Below, piece after piece: positions 8,819 to 16,041 of a DNA stretch of 61,324 bases. The stretch comes from Eubacteriales bacterium (GTDB taxonomy: Bacteria; Bacillota; Clostridia; Tissierellales; GPF-1), in assembly GCA_030625815.1 (NCBI GenBank), contig DAOUQF010000023.1, positions 1 to 61,324 on the forward strand. The letters are read 5' to 3'. The notes beneath the pieces were generated by a model. It was not told where the DNA came from. It worked only from the letters and a program-made list of their open reading frames with translations, and did no database searches. Position 1 is the first letter of the stretch; every line of letters begins with the position of its first letter. The translations under genes were made by a program, and so were the position numbers.

Positions 8819-9457
8819 AGAAAAAGTCGCTCCAGCTGGTTTCGGATTCGGCAACGCTGAAACCTAGTATTTCGCGTTTGCCATCTTCACGGACACCAAT
8901 GGCAGAGAGCAAACCGTTTGACCGCACACGGCCATTTTCACGCACTTTAGTGTAGAGTGCATCGACGGTAACGAATGGATATTTGTTAGTCAGTTTTCGG
9001 TTCCTGAATTCATACACAATCGGATCTAAGTTCTTGCAAAGATCTGAAAATGTTGACTTGGAATACTGCTTGCCGCATAATTCTTCGGTGATTGCACTGA
9101 CCTTTCGTGTGGACACACCGTTGATGACCATTTCCATCATAGCAAGTACCAGAGCTTGTTCGCTGCGCTGATATTGGCGAAACAGCGTGGTAGAAAACTT
9201 ACCATCACGAAGTCTGGGCACTTGAATTCCAAAGTTGCCAACCCGTGTGGTTATGGTACGCATACGGAATCCGTTGCGATAACCGGATCGCTTATCAGAA
9301 CGTTCGTAGCGTTCAGCTCCAACTTGTTCACTTGCTTGCGCATTCAGCACCTGGTTGAGGATGCATTCCAGCAGTTTGGAAAATGCTTCATCTTTGCCAT
9401 TTGAAGTAAAAAGTCCCTGCAAGTTTTCAGAATCTAGGGTAACATAAAATGAGTCAT
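8819..9457 (-). pseudogene. IS256-family (mutator) transposase, broken
   Basis: The frame reads through the N-terminal half of an IS256-type transposase (GAERYERSDKRSGYRNGFRMRT, then VSAITEELCGK, then the catalytic-core start VTVDALYTKVRENGRV), but ends after about 230 residues where normal members have about 400. The break falls just after the ECF gene. The natural start is probably the ATG at 9457, which has GAGGAGG upstream; it reads MTHFMLP and then hits a stop, while the rest continues in another phase, consistent with loss of one base. The gene therefore has both a frameshift near its start and a deleted 3' half, and is non-functional. Confidence 0.82.
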
Positions 9458-9529
9458 TTGGTATTTCCTCCTCGGGTTGATGGTTTTTCGACAACTCTAT
9501 TTTATCCGAGGTTGAACCCAAGTGGCTCA

Positions 9530-9742
9530 TTTTTTTATTTTTTGAATGTACACCATTGTACGTCCTTTATCCACGTGCTCTTCAAGATTAAATGATTTCA
9601 TTGAAGATCGTTAAATCTTCAATGATCGACTTTAAGTTTCTGTCTATCTGGCAATCACAAATTTCACTTCTCAACAAATAACTTTCTTTAATAATGCCTC
9701 ATTGATTATTGAGCTGCTTAACATCCACTTATTTACAAATTG
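9530..9742. other. Non-coding end of cassette B
   Basis: It holds the outer end of the IS256-type remnant (AT-rich, with a TGTAC…GTACG inverted stretch near 9548-9562) and a perfect hairpin ATTGAAGAT…ATCTTCAAT at about 9601-9624, a possible terminator. No gene was seen. Confidence 0.4.
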
Positions 9743-9930
9743 GTTATTTGTGGTACGGTTCACCGTACTTTACCTAATCCTAAAAATAAATTCGACTTCC
9801 TCAATTATGAGAAAATCGAATTTACCTTATACCTATAGCCCATATTATTAATCCCTGGAAGAAACATTCCCTGTAGATATTTATACTACTTGCCGGTCAA
9901 GTGAAAGTACACACTTTTTCGGACTTGACT
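9743..9930 (+). repeat. rlmH-type attachment repeat R3
   Basis: The minus strand reads GAA-CCG-TAC-CAC-AAA-TAA, again EPYHK-stop with a synonymous His codon. The core palindrome is at 9753-9768 and the 34-base hairpin at 9789-9822. Similarity to R2 extends to about 9930, including the TCGGACTTGACT box. It divides cassettes A and B. Confidence 0.87.
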
Positions 9931-9964
9931 CCAGGCCATCGATTATGTACAGACCGCTCCTTTC

Positions 9965-10019
9965 TTGACATATAAATAGACCAGTAGTACACTAAAATTA
10001 ACAGACTGCCGGTCTATTT
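9965..10019 (+). promoter_or_regulatory. Promoter with TetR-type operators for the hydrolase operon
   Basis: A consensus -35 TTGACA (9965-9970), a 17-base spacer and a -10 TACACT (9988-9993) are visible. Two arms of a perfect 12-base inverted repeat, TATAAATAGACC and its complement GGTCTATTTATA, lie in the spacer and just after the start site. TAGACC/GGTCTA arms are typical for TetR-family operators such as those of LmrA/YxaF, so the downstream TetR protein probably represses its own operon from here. Confidence 0.75.
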
Positions 10020-10060
10020 ATAGAATGCCATGTCATTGTTTTTTACAAAGGAGTGTTATG

Positions 10061-11239
10061 ATGAAAAATATCGATGTTCACAAAGAAATCAAAATCGAGT
10101 TTCCAGTCGGTTATATGGCCTTTCATAAAAATGAGGCATTTAATTTTCAACTCAATAGATTTTACTCTTTTGGTTATGCTGATTATAATGATCTAATGGA
10201 TATTGCTAAACATGTTGAAAATGTGGATGATTGGAAAAGCCAGTTTCTATTGTATGCGAAAAAGATGGAAGCCGTTGACAATATGTTGCGTGCAGCTTAC
10301 TATTACCGAGCAGCTGAATTCTTTATGCCGCCTTACGATCAAGAAAAAGCAGAAATCTACAATACATTCCAAAAGATAATCCATTCAATCATGATGGAAG
10401 ATGGTATTGAATTTATCCAAGTCCCTTATGAAGAGGCTTTCTTGCCATGCCTAAGACGTTATACAGATCAAGAAAAGAAAAAAGGCGATTTACTTATACA
10501 TGGCGGGTTCGATTCATATAAAGAAGAGTTCTATTCTACTATGAAATATTTTACTGATAAAGGATATGATGTTTATGTCTTTGAAGGGCCAGGCCAAGGG
10601 GAGGCAAGCAGAAAATTCAATCTTCCAATACACCATCATTGGGAAAAGCCCACATCAACTGTTTTGGATTACTTTGCATTGGATGATGTGACACTACTAG
10701 GTATGTCAATGGGTGGATACTTATGTTTCCGCGCAGCAGCTTTTGATAAAAGAATTAAAAGGCTAATTGCATCCAGTGTGGCATATGATTATACTGATTT
10801 TCCCCCAAAGCTTTTACAGCCTATCGTTTATTTATTCTACAATGTATTTAAGAAATACACCGCTAACGCAATTCTAAAAGTTATTAAACAAAAGGATATC
10901 AAAAGCTGGTATTTCGCTAACTTACAGTACATGCTTAAAACCAACGATCCAATGGATATGGTAAATTTTCTTACATCTATGACCTCAGATGAACTTCATT
11001 GTGAGAATATCACTCAAGATGTATTAATACTAACTGGTAGAGATGATCATGCATGCCCGTTTAAAATGCATGATAAGCAAGTAAAAGCCCTGATTCATGC
11101 AAATTCAGTAACCGATAAAGTATATTATGAGGAAACCAAGGCAAGCCATCACTGTCAAATCGGGAATATAGGTCTAAGTTTTGACGATATGTCGGATTGG
11201 ATAGATAAAATACGAGGAAACAATCATGTCAAGAATTAG
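10061..11239 (+). CDS. Alpha/beta-hydrolase family protein
   Basis: 392 residues from the second of two adjacent ATGs (10058, 10061), placed seven bases after AAAGGAG. The fold is alpha/beta hydrolase with a helical N-terminal extension of about 140 residues: an oxyanion segment HGGFDSY, the nucleophile Ser near 216 in GMSMGGY, the acid Asp near 328 in GRDDHACP and a His near the C-terminus in ASHH. This layout resembles the FrsA/pseudooxynicotine-hydrolase-like group, whose members cleave C-C or ester bonds; the substrate is unknown. It overlaps the TetR gene by 14 bases and is transcribed from an operator-bearing promoter, so it is probably induced by a small molecule sensed by that regulator. 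Confidence 0.85.
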   Translation: MKNIDVHKEIKIEFPVGYMAFHKNEAFNFQLNRFYSFGYADYNDLMDIAKHVENVDDWKSQFLLYAKKMEAVDNMLRAAYYYRAAEFFMPPYDQEKAEIYNTFQKIIHSIMMEDGIEFIQVPYEEAFLPCLRRYTDQEKKKGDLLIHGGFDSYKEEFYSTMKYFTDKGYDVYVFEGPGQGEASRKFNLPIHHHWEKPTSTVLDYFALDDVTLLGMSMGGYLCFRAAAFDKRIKRLIASSVAYDYTDFPPKLLQPIVYLFYNVFKKYTANAILKVIKQKDIKSWYFANLQYMLKTNDPMDMVNFLTSMTSDELHCENITQDVLILTGRDDHACPFKMHDKQVKALIHANSVTDKVYYEETKASHHCQIGNIGLSFDDMSDWIDKIRGNNHVKN

Positions 11240-11903
11240 AAAACAAGATGAGTATGACTATAAGAAATTAGAGATAACCAAAGTTTCTGTCAAACTTTTG
11301 GATAGAATTGGTTATGATCAGTTCTCAATAAATAAAGTGATTGCAGAAGCAGGTATGACAAAAGGTGCCTTTTTCCATTATTTTAAGTCAAAAAAAGAAT
11401 TGATAGAAGCGATCGTAAATATTATACTTGATCCTATGTCAGAAGCACTTGAGTCCATCGCAATGGACCGTGAGATTAAACCCAAACAGAAAATACTTCA
11501 TATGGCAAAGGCCATAGGCAAAATAAAAGCTGAACATAAAAGTACAAGCCAACAACTTGTACGATTGTTGCAAATGGAAAAGAACAAACAAATAGCAGAG
11601 CTAGTTGTTGAAAAGTCCATAGAAATTTTTCTTCCGCTTTATGAACACGTGTTGATTGAAGGCAATCTTTCAGGCGATTTTGATATTCCTCATCCTCATG
11701 GTTCTGCCTTTATCTACTTCACTGTATTGGCATCATTAAACAAAGAAATTGGTAGAGTTATGACAAGTCCTACCTGCGATGAAAAACGTCTGATGCAGTC
11801 AAAAGAAAAAATCAAAGCCTTTGAAATATATGCAAGAGAATTGTTTGACCTTGAAGAAGATATTAAAGTAATAGACGAGGCAATTTGGAATATCAAAAAA
11901 TAG
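11226..11903 (+). CDS. TetR/AcrR-family transcriptional regulator
   Basis: 225 residues with an N-terminal helix-turn-helix (about 15-60: FSINKVIAEAGMTKGAFFHYFKSK) and a C-terminal ligand-binding region with no close named match. A GAGGAAAC ribosome site lies inside the end of the hydrolase gene, so translation is coupled. It most likely represses the operon at the inverted repeat near 9971-10019, and a substrate of the hydrolase may be the inducer. AT-rich composition matches the rest of the cassette. Confidence 0.88.
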   Translation: MSRIRKQDEYDYKKLEITKVSVKLLDRIGYDQFSINKVIAEAGMTKGAFFHYFKSKKELIEAIVNIILDPMSEALESIAMDREIKPKQKILHMAKAIGKIKAEHKSTSQQLVRLLQMEKNKQIAELVVEKSIEIFLPLYEHVLIEGNLSGDFDIPHPHGSAFIYFTVLASLNKEIGRVMTSPTCDEKRLMQSKEKIKAFEIYARELFDLEEDIKVIDEAIWNIKK

Positions 11904-11948
11904 TTTTGTTCCGATGAAATATCTGAAACAAACATCCTACTATGCATA

Positions 11949-12010
11949 TTTTACTAACTCACCCATCTGCTACACCACCTGGTTCAATAGCAGATAGAGT
12001 GTTAGTAAAA
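11949..12010 (+). terminator. Large hairpin terminator at the end of cassette A
   Basis: A stem of about 22 positions (TTTTACTAAC…GTTAGTAAAA at the base, ATCTGCTA…TAGCAGAT near the tip) followed by further A residues; it can act on both strands. It ends the hydrolase-tetR operon and would also stop rlmH transcripts coming from the right. Confidence 0.75.
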
Positions 12011-12016
12011 AAACGC

Positions 12017-12041
12017 AGTTATTTATGGTACGGTTCACCGG
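12017..12041 (+). repeat. rlmH 3' end, attachment repeat R4
   Basis: The stop codon and last codons of rlmH (12019-12036 on the minus strand: GAA-CCG-TAC-CAT-AAA-TAA) are the sequence repeated in R1-R3. The element-side half (AGTTATTTATGGTACGGT) matches the others; the rlmH-side half is ACCGGAA instead of ACCGTAC. This is what an attachment site with one chromosomal and one element half would look like. Confidence 0.8.
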
Positions 12042-12498
12042 AATTGATCCGGAATGCCCGGTAGATCTGCTCTAGAAGCACCACTTTCATCAACTGATGA
12101 GGGAATGTCATCTTCGAAAAACTCAACTGAAAGTTGGAACGCTTCCTGGCCTCTTCTGAAAGTCCCAAAGATCCGCCAATGACAAATACCAAGTCAGAGT
12201 TTCCTTGCACACCCCACTGCTGAATCTGCTTAGCGAGTTGTTCCGATGATATCTGTTTCCCTTCAATGGCCAAAGCGATAACCGTTTGCTGATCCTTGAT
12301 TTTTGAAAGAATCCGCTGCCCTTCTTTGTCCTTCACCATTTCTTCCTCTTTTGGCGACAGAGTCTCTGGACATTTCTCATCGGGCACTTCAATCATGTCG
12401 ATCTTGCAATATCGAGTCAGGCGCTTGGCATACTCCTGAATGGCGCCTGTAAAGTACTTCTCTTTGATCTTTCCTACGCTAATCACAGTTATTTTCAT
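12019..12498 (-). CDS. rlmH: 23S rRNA (pseudouridine-1915-N3)-methyltransferase
   Basis: 159 residues, the normal RlmH length. It is a SPOUT-class, SAM-dependent enzyme that methylates pseudouridine 1915 in helix 69 of 23S rRNA on the assembled ribosome. The family start [15 protein letters not shown], the trefoil-knot loop [12 protein letters not shown] and the terminal YRAF…EPYHK are all present; a GGGG ribosome site precedes the ATG. The 3' end of this gene is the known insertion site of SCC elements in staphylococci, and here it is followed by copies of its own last codons (R1-R3). The gene itself remains intact despite the insertions. Confidence 0.96.
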   Translation of the reverse strand: MKITVISVGKIKEKYFTGAIQEYAKRLTRYCKIDMIEVPDEKCPETLSPKEEEMVKDKEGQRILSKIKDQQTVIALAIEGKQISSEQLAKQIQQWGVQGNSDLVFVIGGSLGLSEEARKRSNFQLSFSKMTFPHQLMKVVLLEQIYRAFRINSGEPYHK

Positions 12499-12611
12499 TT
12501 TGATCCCCTTTCATTTCTTCCATTTTACCACATCATCCCTCTTATGAATTTCCTCACATGTTTTTCCTGAAATTGGGTATTCTTATAGTGAATCTAAACT
12601 GGAGGGCACTC

Positions 12612-13154
12612 ATGAGATACGTACCGAACATCTTAACCATGATACGCATGCTACTGATCCCCGTCTTCATCTGGGTCTATTTATCCGCAATACCAAACCA
12701 TCATCTATGGGCATTATTTATCTTTCTTCTTGCCGGTTTTACCGATTTTTTGGATGGGTACATCGCACGAAAATATGATGCAGTGACAACCGTTGGGACC
12801 GTTATGGATCCCTTAGCCGACAAGCTGATGCTTTTGGCTGCATTGGGCGTTTTATTCTACGATAAAGACCTGCCCGGTTTCATCTTTATTATCATGGTTG
12901 TAAAGGAATCCATCCTTATGATTACGGGAACCATTATGTATTTCCATGACGGTCGGATTGTTATTCCAGCCAATTGGTTCGGAAAAACAGCAACTATCGT
13001 CTTCACTCTTGCTATCATCCTTTTATTCGCAATTCCAACTTCACCCGTCAGTTACACAATTTTAGGCTTGGCTGTCGGTCTAAAACTTCTTGCCTTTTTC
13101 AGCTACTCGAAAATCATGCTGAAAATTCTGCGCGAACGCAAACAGACCCCATAA
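12612..13154 (+). CDS. pgsA: CDP-diacylglycerol--glycerol-3-phosphate 3-phosphatidyltransferase
   Basis: 180 residues from the ATG at 12612, which follows CTGGAGGGC; the frame extension to 12558 has no ribosome site. It catalyses the committed step of phosphatidylglycerol synthesis at the membrane. The CDP-alcohol phosphotransferase signature D-G-x2-A-R-x8-G-x3-D-x3-D is complete (DGYIAR … GTVMDPLAD), and about four to six transmembrane segments are evident. It is transcribed divergently from rlmH with about 110 bases between, and ends in a hairpin terminator at 13143-13175. Confidence 0.95.
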   Translation: MRYVPNILTMIRMLLIPVFIWVYLSAIPNHHLWALFIFLLAGFTDFLDGYIARKYDAVTTVGTVMDPLADKLMLLAALGVLFYDKDLPGFIFIIMVVKESILMITGTIMYFHDGRIVIPANWFGKTATIVFTLAIILLFAIPTSPVSYTILGLAVGLKLLAFFSYSKIMLKILRERKQTP

Positions 13155-13175
13155 TTTGGGGTCTGTACTATTTTT
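13143..13175 (+). terminator. pgsA terminator
   Basis: AGACCCC…GGGGTCT stem overlapping the last codons of pgsA, followed by a T-rich tail. Confidence 0.8.
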
Positions 13176-13269
13176 CATAAATCTTGCGGCTCTAATAGAT
13201 GTATTCATCTTTTTCTAATGATCAACTATGCTATGCTACAATCAAGCATATTCAGTAAGGAGGGGTACC

Positions 13270-13446
13270 ATGCCCAAGAAAAAAGATACCAGTACCGCCT
13301 ATGCGCAAGGCCTGCCTTTTGGCGTCGTCTTCGGCATTATCGCGTCTATCCTTTTTGATTTTAATATTGGACTGGGGATCGCTTTTGGCGCTGCCTTCGG
13401 CGGTGTATTTGGCATGATCTTCTTTGGAAACCAAGAAGACAAATAA
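13270..13446 (+). CDS. Small glycine-rich membrane protein
   Basis: 58 residues beginning MPKKKDTSTAYAQG, after an AAGGAGGGG ribosome site. Two hydrophobic, glycine-zipper-like segments (GVVFGIIASILFD; GIAFGAAFGGVFGMIFF) suggest a small hairpin membrane protein. No family was recognised beyond similarity to short hypothetical proteins. It is a separate unit between pgsA and the nitroreductase gene. Confidence 0.75.
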   Translation: MPKKKDTSTAYAQGLPFGVVFGIIASILFDFNIGLGIAFGAAFGGVFGMIFFGNQEDK

Positions 13447-13503
13447 TTCATTTGACCCTCTGGCAGCTATAAGGTTTATCCTATAGCAAAAGGGGGTTAT
13501 TTT

Positions 13504-14373
13504 ATGCAACCATATTCCAACGAAACAATGAAACTCTTGTATGAACGAAGCAGCATTCGAGTCTTTGAAAATCGTCCCATTCCGCCGGACGTGATGGAAG
13601 AAATATTAGGCGCCGGGCTCCACGGAGCAACCGGAGGAAATCTTCAGCCCTATGCGATTATTCAAATCGAATCGGAAGAAAAGAAAAAACAATTGATGGA
13701 TACAGGGGAAATGCAACCGCTGGTTGGCAAGGCGCCAACCAATCTATTGTTTTGCATCGACTGGCGAAGGATTGGCCGTTGGGCAAAAAGCTCCAACGCA
13801 CCCTTCATTGCTACAAAAAGCTTTCGACATTTTTGGATCGCCTTTCAGGACACCCTGATCGCCGCTCAAAACATATGCACGGCCGCCGATTCTGTTGGAC
13901 TTGGCTCCGTTTACATCGGAACCGTAGAAAGCTGTTTCCTGGAGCTGAAAGAAATCTTCCACTTGCCGGAAGGTGTCTTCCCGGTCGTTCTTCTCAGCAT
14001 GGGGTATCCGGCGCAGCCCATTAAGATTGCGCCCAAGCTTGGATCCGAAATCCTTGTCCATAAGGAAACCTACCAAGATATTCCCATCGAGACTCTCGTT
14101 CAGGCGCAAGAGGAAAAATACGATCACAAAACCTTCCCCGTCAGCATTCAGAATCTAACCCGCATCAAAGAAGTTGCCTTTGATCTTGGAGGAGAAGCAT
14201 ACGAGAAGGAACTGGAAGATTCCATACTGGCGGCAGGCTCTATCAACATGGCTCAGCGCTATTTCGGGCTTCATTATAAAGCCAATTGGTCCGCCAAGAA
14301 CAATATGGATTTACTTCACGCCTTAAAGGCCTATGGATTTCCATGGATTACGGGAGAAAGCTTTCCAAAATAA
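13504..14373 (+). CDS. Nitroreductase-family protein
   Basis: 289 residues. An FMN-binding nitroreductase fold: RSSIRVFENRPIP at the start gives the phosphate-binding Arg-Ser-Ile-Arg cluster, followed by GATGGNLQPY and, near 125-145, the VGLGSVYIG segment. Members reduce nitroaromatics, quinones or flavins with NAD(P)H; the substrate here is unknown. A long C-terminal part of about 70 residues after the catalytic domain resembles the FMN reductase (NfsA-like) layout. The start has AAAGGGGG eight bases upstream. It is monocistronic with a strong terminator. Confidence 0.85.
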   Translation: MQPYSNETMKLLYERSSIRVFENRPIPPDVMEEILGAGLHGATGGNLQPYAIIQIESEEKKKQLMDTGEMQPLVGKAPTNLLFCIDWRRIGRWAKSSNAPFIATKSFRHFWIAFQDTLIAAQNICTAADSVGLGSVYIGTVESCFLELKEIFHLPEGVFPVVLLSMGYPAQPIKIAPKLGSEILVHKETYQDIPIETLVQAQEEKYDHKTFPVSIQNLTRIKEVAFDLGGEAYEKELEDSILAAGSINMAQRYFGLHYKANWSAKNNMDLLHALKAYGFPWITGESFPK

Positions 14374-14376
14374 AAT

Positions 14377-14405
14377 CAAGGGGACGCAAGCGTCCCCTTA
14401 TTTTT
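14377..14405 (+). terminator. Nitroreductase terminator (also serves the convergent merR gene)
   Basis: AAGGGGACGC-AA-GCGTCCCCTT followed by ATTTTT. Confidence 0.9.
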
Positions 14406-15192
14406 GTATCTCCACTTGAATTTGTCTAACCCAGTGCTCAGGATTCGCCGATAAATGCGGATCAATCACAAAGAGTTCCAACGCATTTCCTGTTCTTTCA
14501 TATCCTCTTTGTTCAACATACGAAAAGATTTTTTCATAGGTTGCCATCACCGACTGAGCGATCCCGATATGATCCATCACAGCAAATATCCCCTTGGGCA
14601 TGTGCAATTGCGCGTCTTGAATTGGTTTTTCCGTCAAGGCTCCATAACAGACCAGTTTCGATTTTCCAGTTTCTTCGATTTTCATGATTCTCGACGGCTG
14701 AAACAACACCTCTACATGAAGGGGCTGATTCTTTTGAAAGGATTCAAGCGCCCGAAATCGCTTTTCCATATCGTCCGACTCTTGCACTTCAATCACATAT
14801 CCGGTTCGTTCTGAAATCTCTACGATCCGTGGCTCCCGAATCCAATTTTCTTCATTCCATCGTCGCATCGCGTGAAGACTCCGATTCAAATATCTGAGCA
14901 TCTGCTGCTCGTGTTGAATCTTGCTTTCCAACTCCTTCGAAAGTTTTTGAAAAATTTCTTCCGTATGCGCAAGCTCCGCATCCAACAGCTCTCGAATCTC
15001 TTTCAAAGAAAGCCCCGCAGACTTCAACGCCTTGATCTTCCACAATTGATCGGAAGACTCCTCATTATAAAATCGATAACCCGTCTCCGGATCAATCCAC
15101 GCCGGTTTCAGTATTCCCTTGGAATCATAATGGTGCAGGGTTTGAATTCCAACCCCATGTAGCTTCGCAAACTCTCCAATCAACAATTTCAT
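14398..15192 (-). CDS. MerR-family regulator with GyrI-like effector domain
   Basis: 264 residues. The N-terminal winged helix (about 1-70: IGEFAKLHGVGIQTLHHYDSKGIL…GYRFYNEE) is followed by a dimerisation coiled coil (about 75-115) and a C-terminal GyrI/BmrR-like ligand-binding domain (about 120-264). This is the BmrR/Mta pattern: regulators that bind drugs or lipophilic cations and twist the promoter of an efflux gene. No pump is adjacent; the upstream partner genes are the DUF2785 and cyclase-fold genes, nine bases away and in the same direction, so the three probably form one operon. Confidence 0.88.
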   Translation of the reverse strand: MKLLIGEFAKLHGVGIQTLHHYDSKGILKPAWIDPETGYRFYNEESSDQLWKIKALKSAGLSLKEIRELLDAELAHTEEIFQKLSKELESKIQHEQQMLRYLNRSLHAMRRWNEENWIREPRIVEISERTGYVIEVQESDDMEKRFRALESFQKNQPLHVEVLFQPSRIMKIEETGKSKLVCYGALTEKPIQDAQLHMPKGIFAVMDHIGIAQSVMATYEKIFSYVEQRGYERTGNALELFVIDPHLSANPEHWVRQIQVEIQK

Positions 15193-15201
15193 CGATGACC
15201 T

Positions 15202-16041
15202 CTAATACTTCACATCATAATTTCGCAACACGGAAATCACAGGAAAGGTCCACTTCTGATCGAACCCCAATCGCTGAATCCGTGCAACCAAGCTACGCAA
15301 AAAGATTTTTGCGTTTTCCTGCTTTTGTAGCCGCAAGTGTCCCGGCAGGGATTGATCAATGCCCGTCATTTCTTCTACCAAGATCTCTTCCCAATCTAAA
15401 AATTCGATTTTTTGATGTTTTATCAAGGCACAAGCGGCTTTAGCCATTCGCTCATCTTCCCCATGAATATACACATACTCCTGCACGGCCATCTTCTTAA
15501 GAATCGTGTGGAAAATCAGCTTCGATTGGCTTTCGCTCAATTCTTTGCAGGCGGCCAGTTCCGCAAAAGCATCGGAGAGGTGAGCCGTTGAATGCGCCCA
15601 TCCATATTCCTCCACATAACCTCTCAAGTCCTGTTCTTCCTTAGCATAGCGAATCAAGTTTTCCACCAACTCAACAAAATGATCCTTCCGCATCCAGGAT
15701 CGATGCGCCTTGACATGATCCTCCACCAAGGCGGCAATCACCAGCAAGGCAAAGCTTCGCTTGAAAACCCCATCCCCTTGCACTTCCTCAATGCGGATGA
15801 AGATCCCGTCGCTTTGACTGCGGGCAAGGAGTTCTCGGCAAGTATCCTTCGATAATTTCTCTCGTTCAATCAAGGTCCAAATCAATGACAGAGCGAGGGT
15901 ATCCCGCAATTCTGAATCCAACTCGCCAAGCAAATCATAAAGTTCAAGTGCATAAACATTCGCCTTCACCTCTTTTGGCAATTGCCAATCATTTGCACGT
16001 ATCGCTTGTAGTTCCTCTTTCCAGATCTCTGCCGTCTTCAT
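15202..16041 (-). CDS. DUF2785-family protein
   Basis: 279 residues, all-helical in appearance, with the family's central GYVEEYGWAHSTAHLSDAFAEL motif (about 130-155). The function of DUF2785 proteins is unknown; they are cytosolic, without signal peptide or membrane segment. The start ATG follows GAGGAG and lies inside the preceding gene, with 53 bases of overlap, so translation is coupled. It sits between a cyclase-fold protein and a MerR regulator. Confidence 0.75.
   Translation of the reverse strand: MKTAEIWKEELQAIRANDWQLPKEVKANVYALELYDLLGELDSELRDTLALSLIWTLIEREKLSKDTCRELLARSQSDGIFIRIEEVQGDGVFKRSFALLVIAALVEDHVKAHRSWMRKDHFVELVENLIRYAKEEQDLRGYVEEYGWAHSTAHLSDAFAELAACKELSESQSKLIFHTILKKMAVQEYVYIHGEDERMAKAACALIKHQKIEFLDWEEILVEEMTGIDQSLPGHLRLQKQENAKIFLRSLVARIQRLGFDQKWTFPVISVLRNYDVKY

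Larger units (their letters stand above)
6915..9759. mobile_element. Putative rlmH-targeted cassette B (LysR + ECF S component)
   Basis: A 2.85 kb block between repeats R2 and R3 that contains a divergent regulator/transporter pair and a decayed IS256-type transposase abutting the transporter gene. No recombinase is present. The boundaries follow from the direct repeats. The IS remnant shows the block has been resident long enough for an insertion to arrive and decay. Confidence 0.58.
9760..12034. mobile_element. Putative rlmH-targeted cassette A (hydrolase + TetR)
   Basis: A 2.28 kb block between R3 and the true rlmH end. It holds a single plus-strand, self-regulated operon and a large terminator hairpin, and nothing that looks like a recombinase. 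Base composition is clearly more AT-rich than in the genes beyond rlmH. It is the block next to rlmH, so in an SCC-like model it would be the latest arrival. Confidence 0.6.

Noticed and set aside
1992-9930. The three repeats as integron attC sites or as a CRISPR array
   Set aside because: Spacing of 2.8-4.9 kb excludes CRISPR, and the sites lack attC R/L box layout; the match to the rlmH end explains them better.
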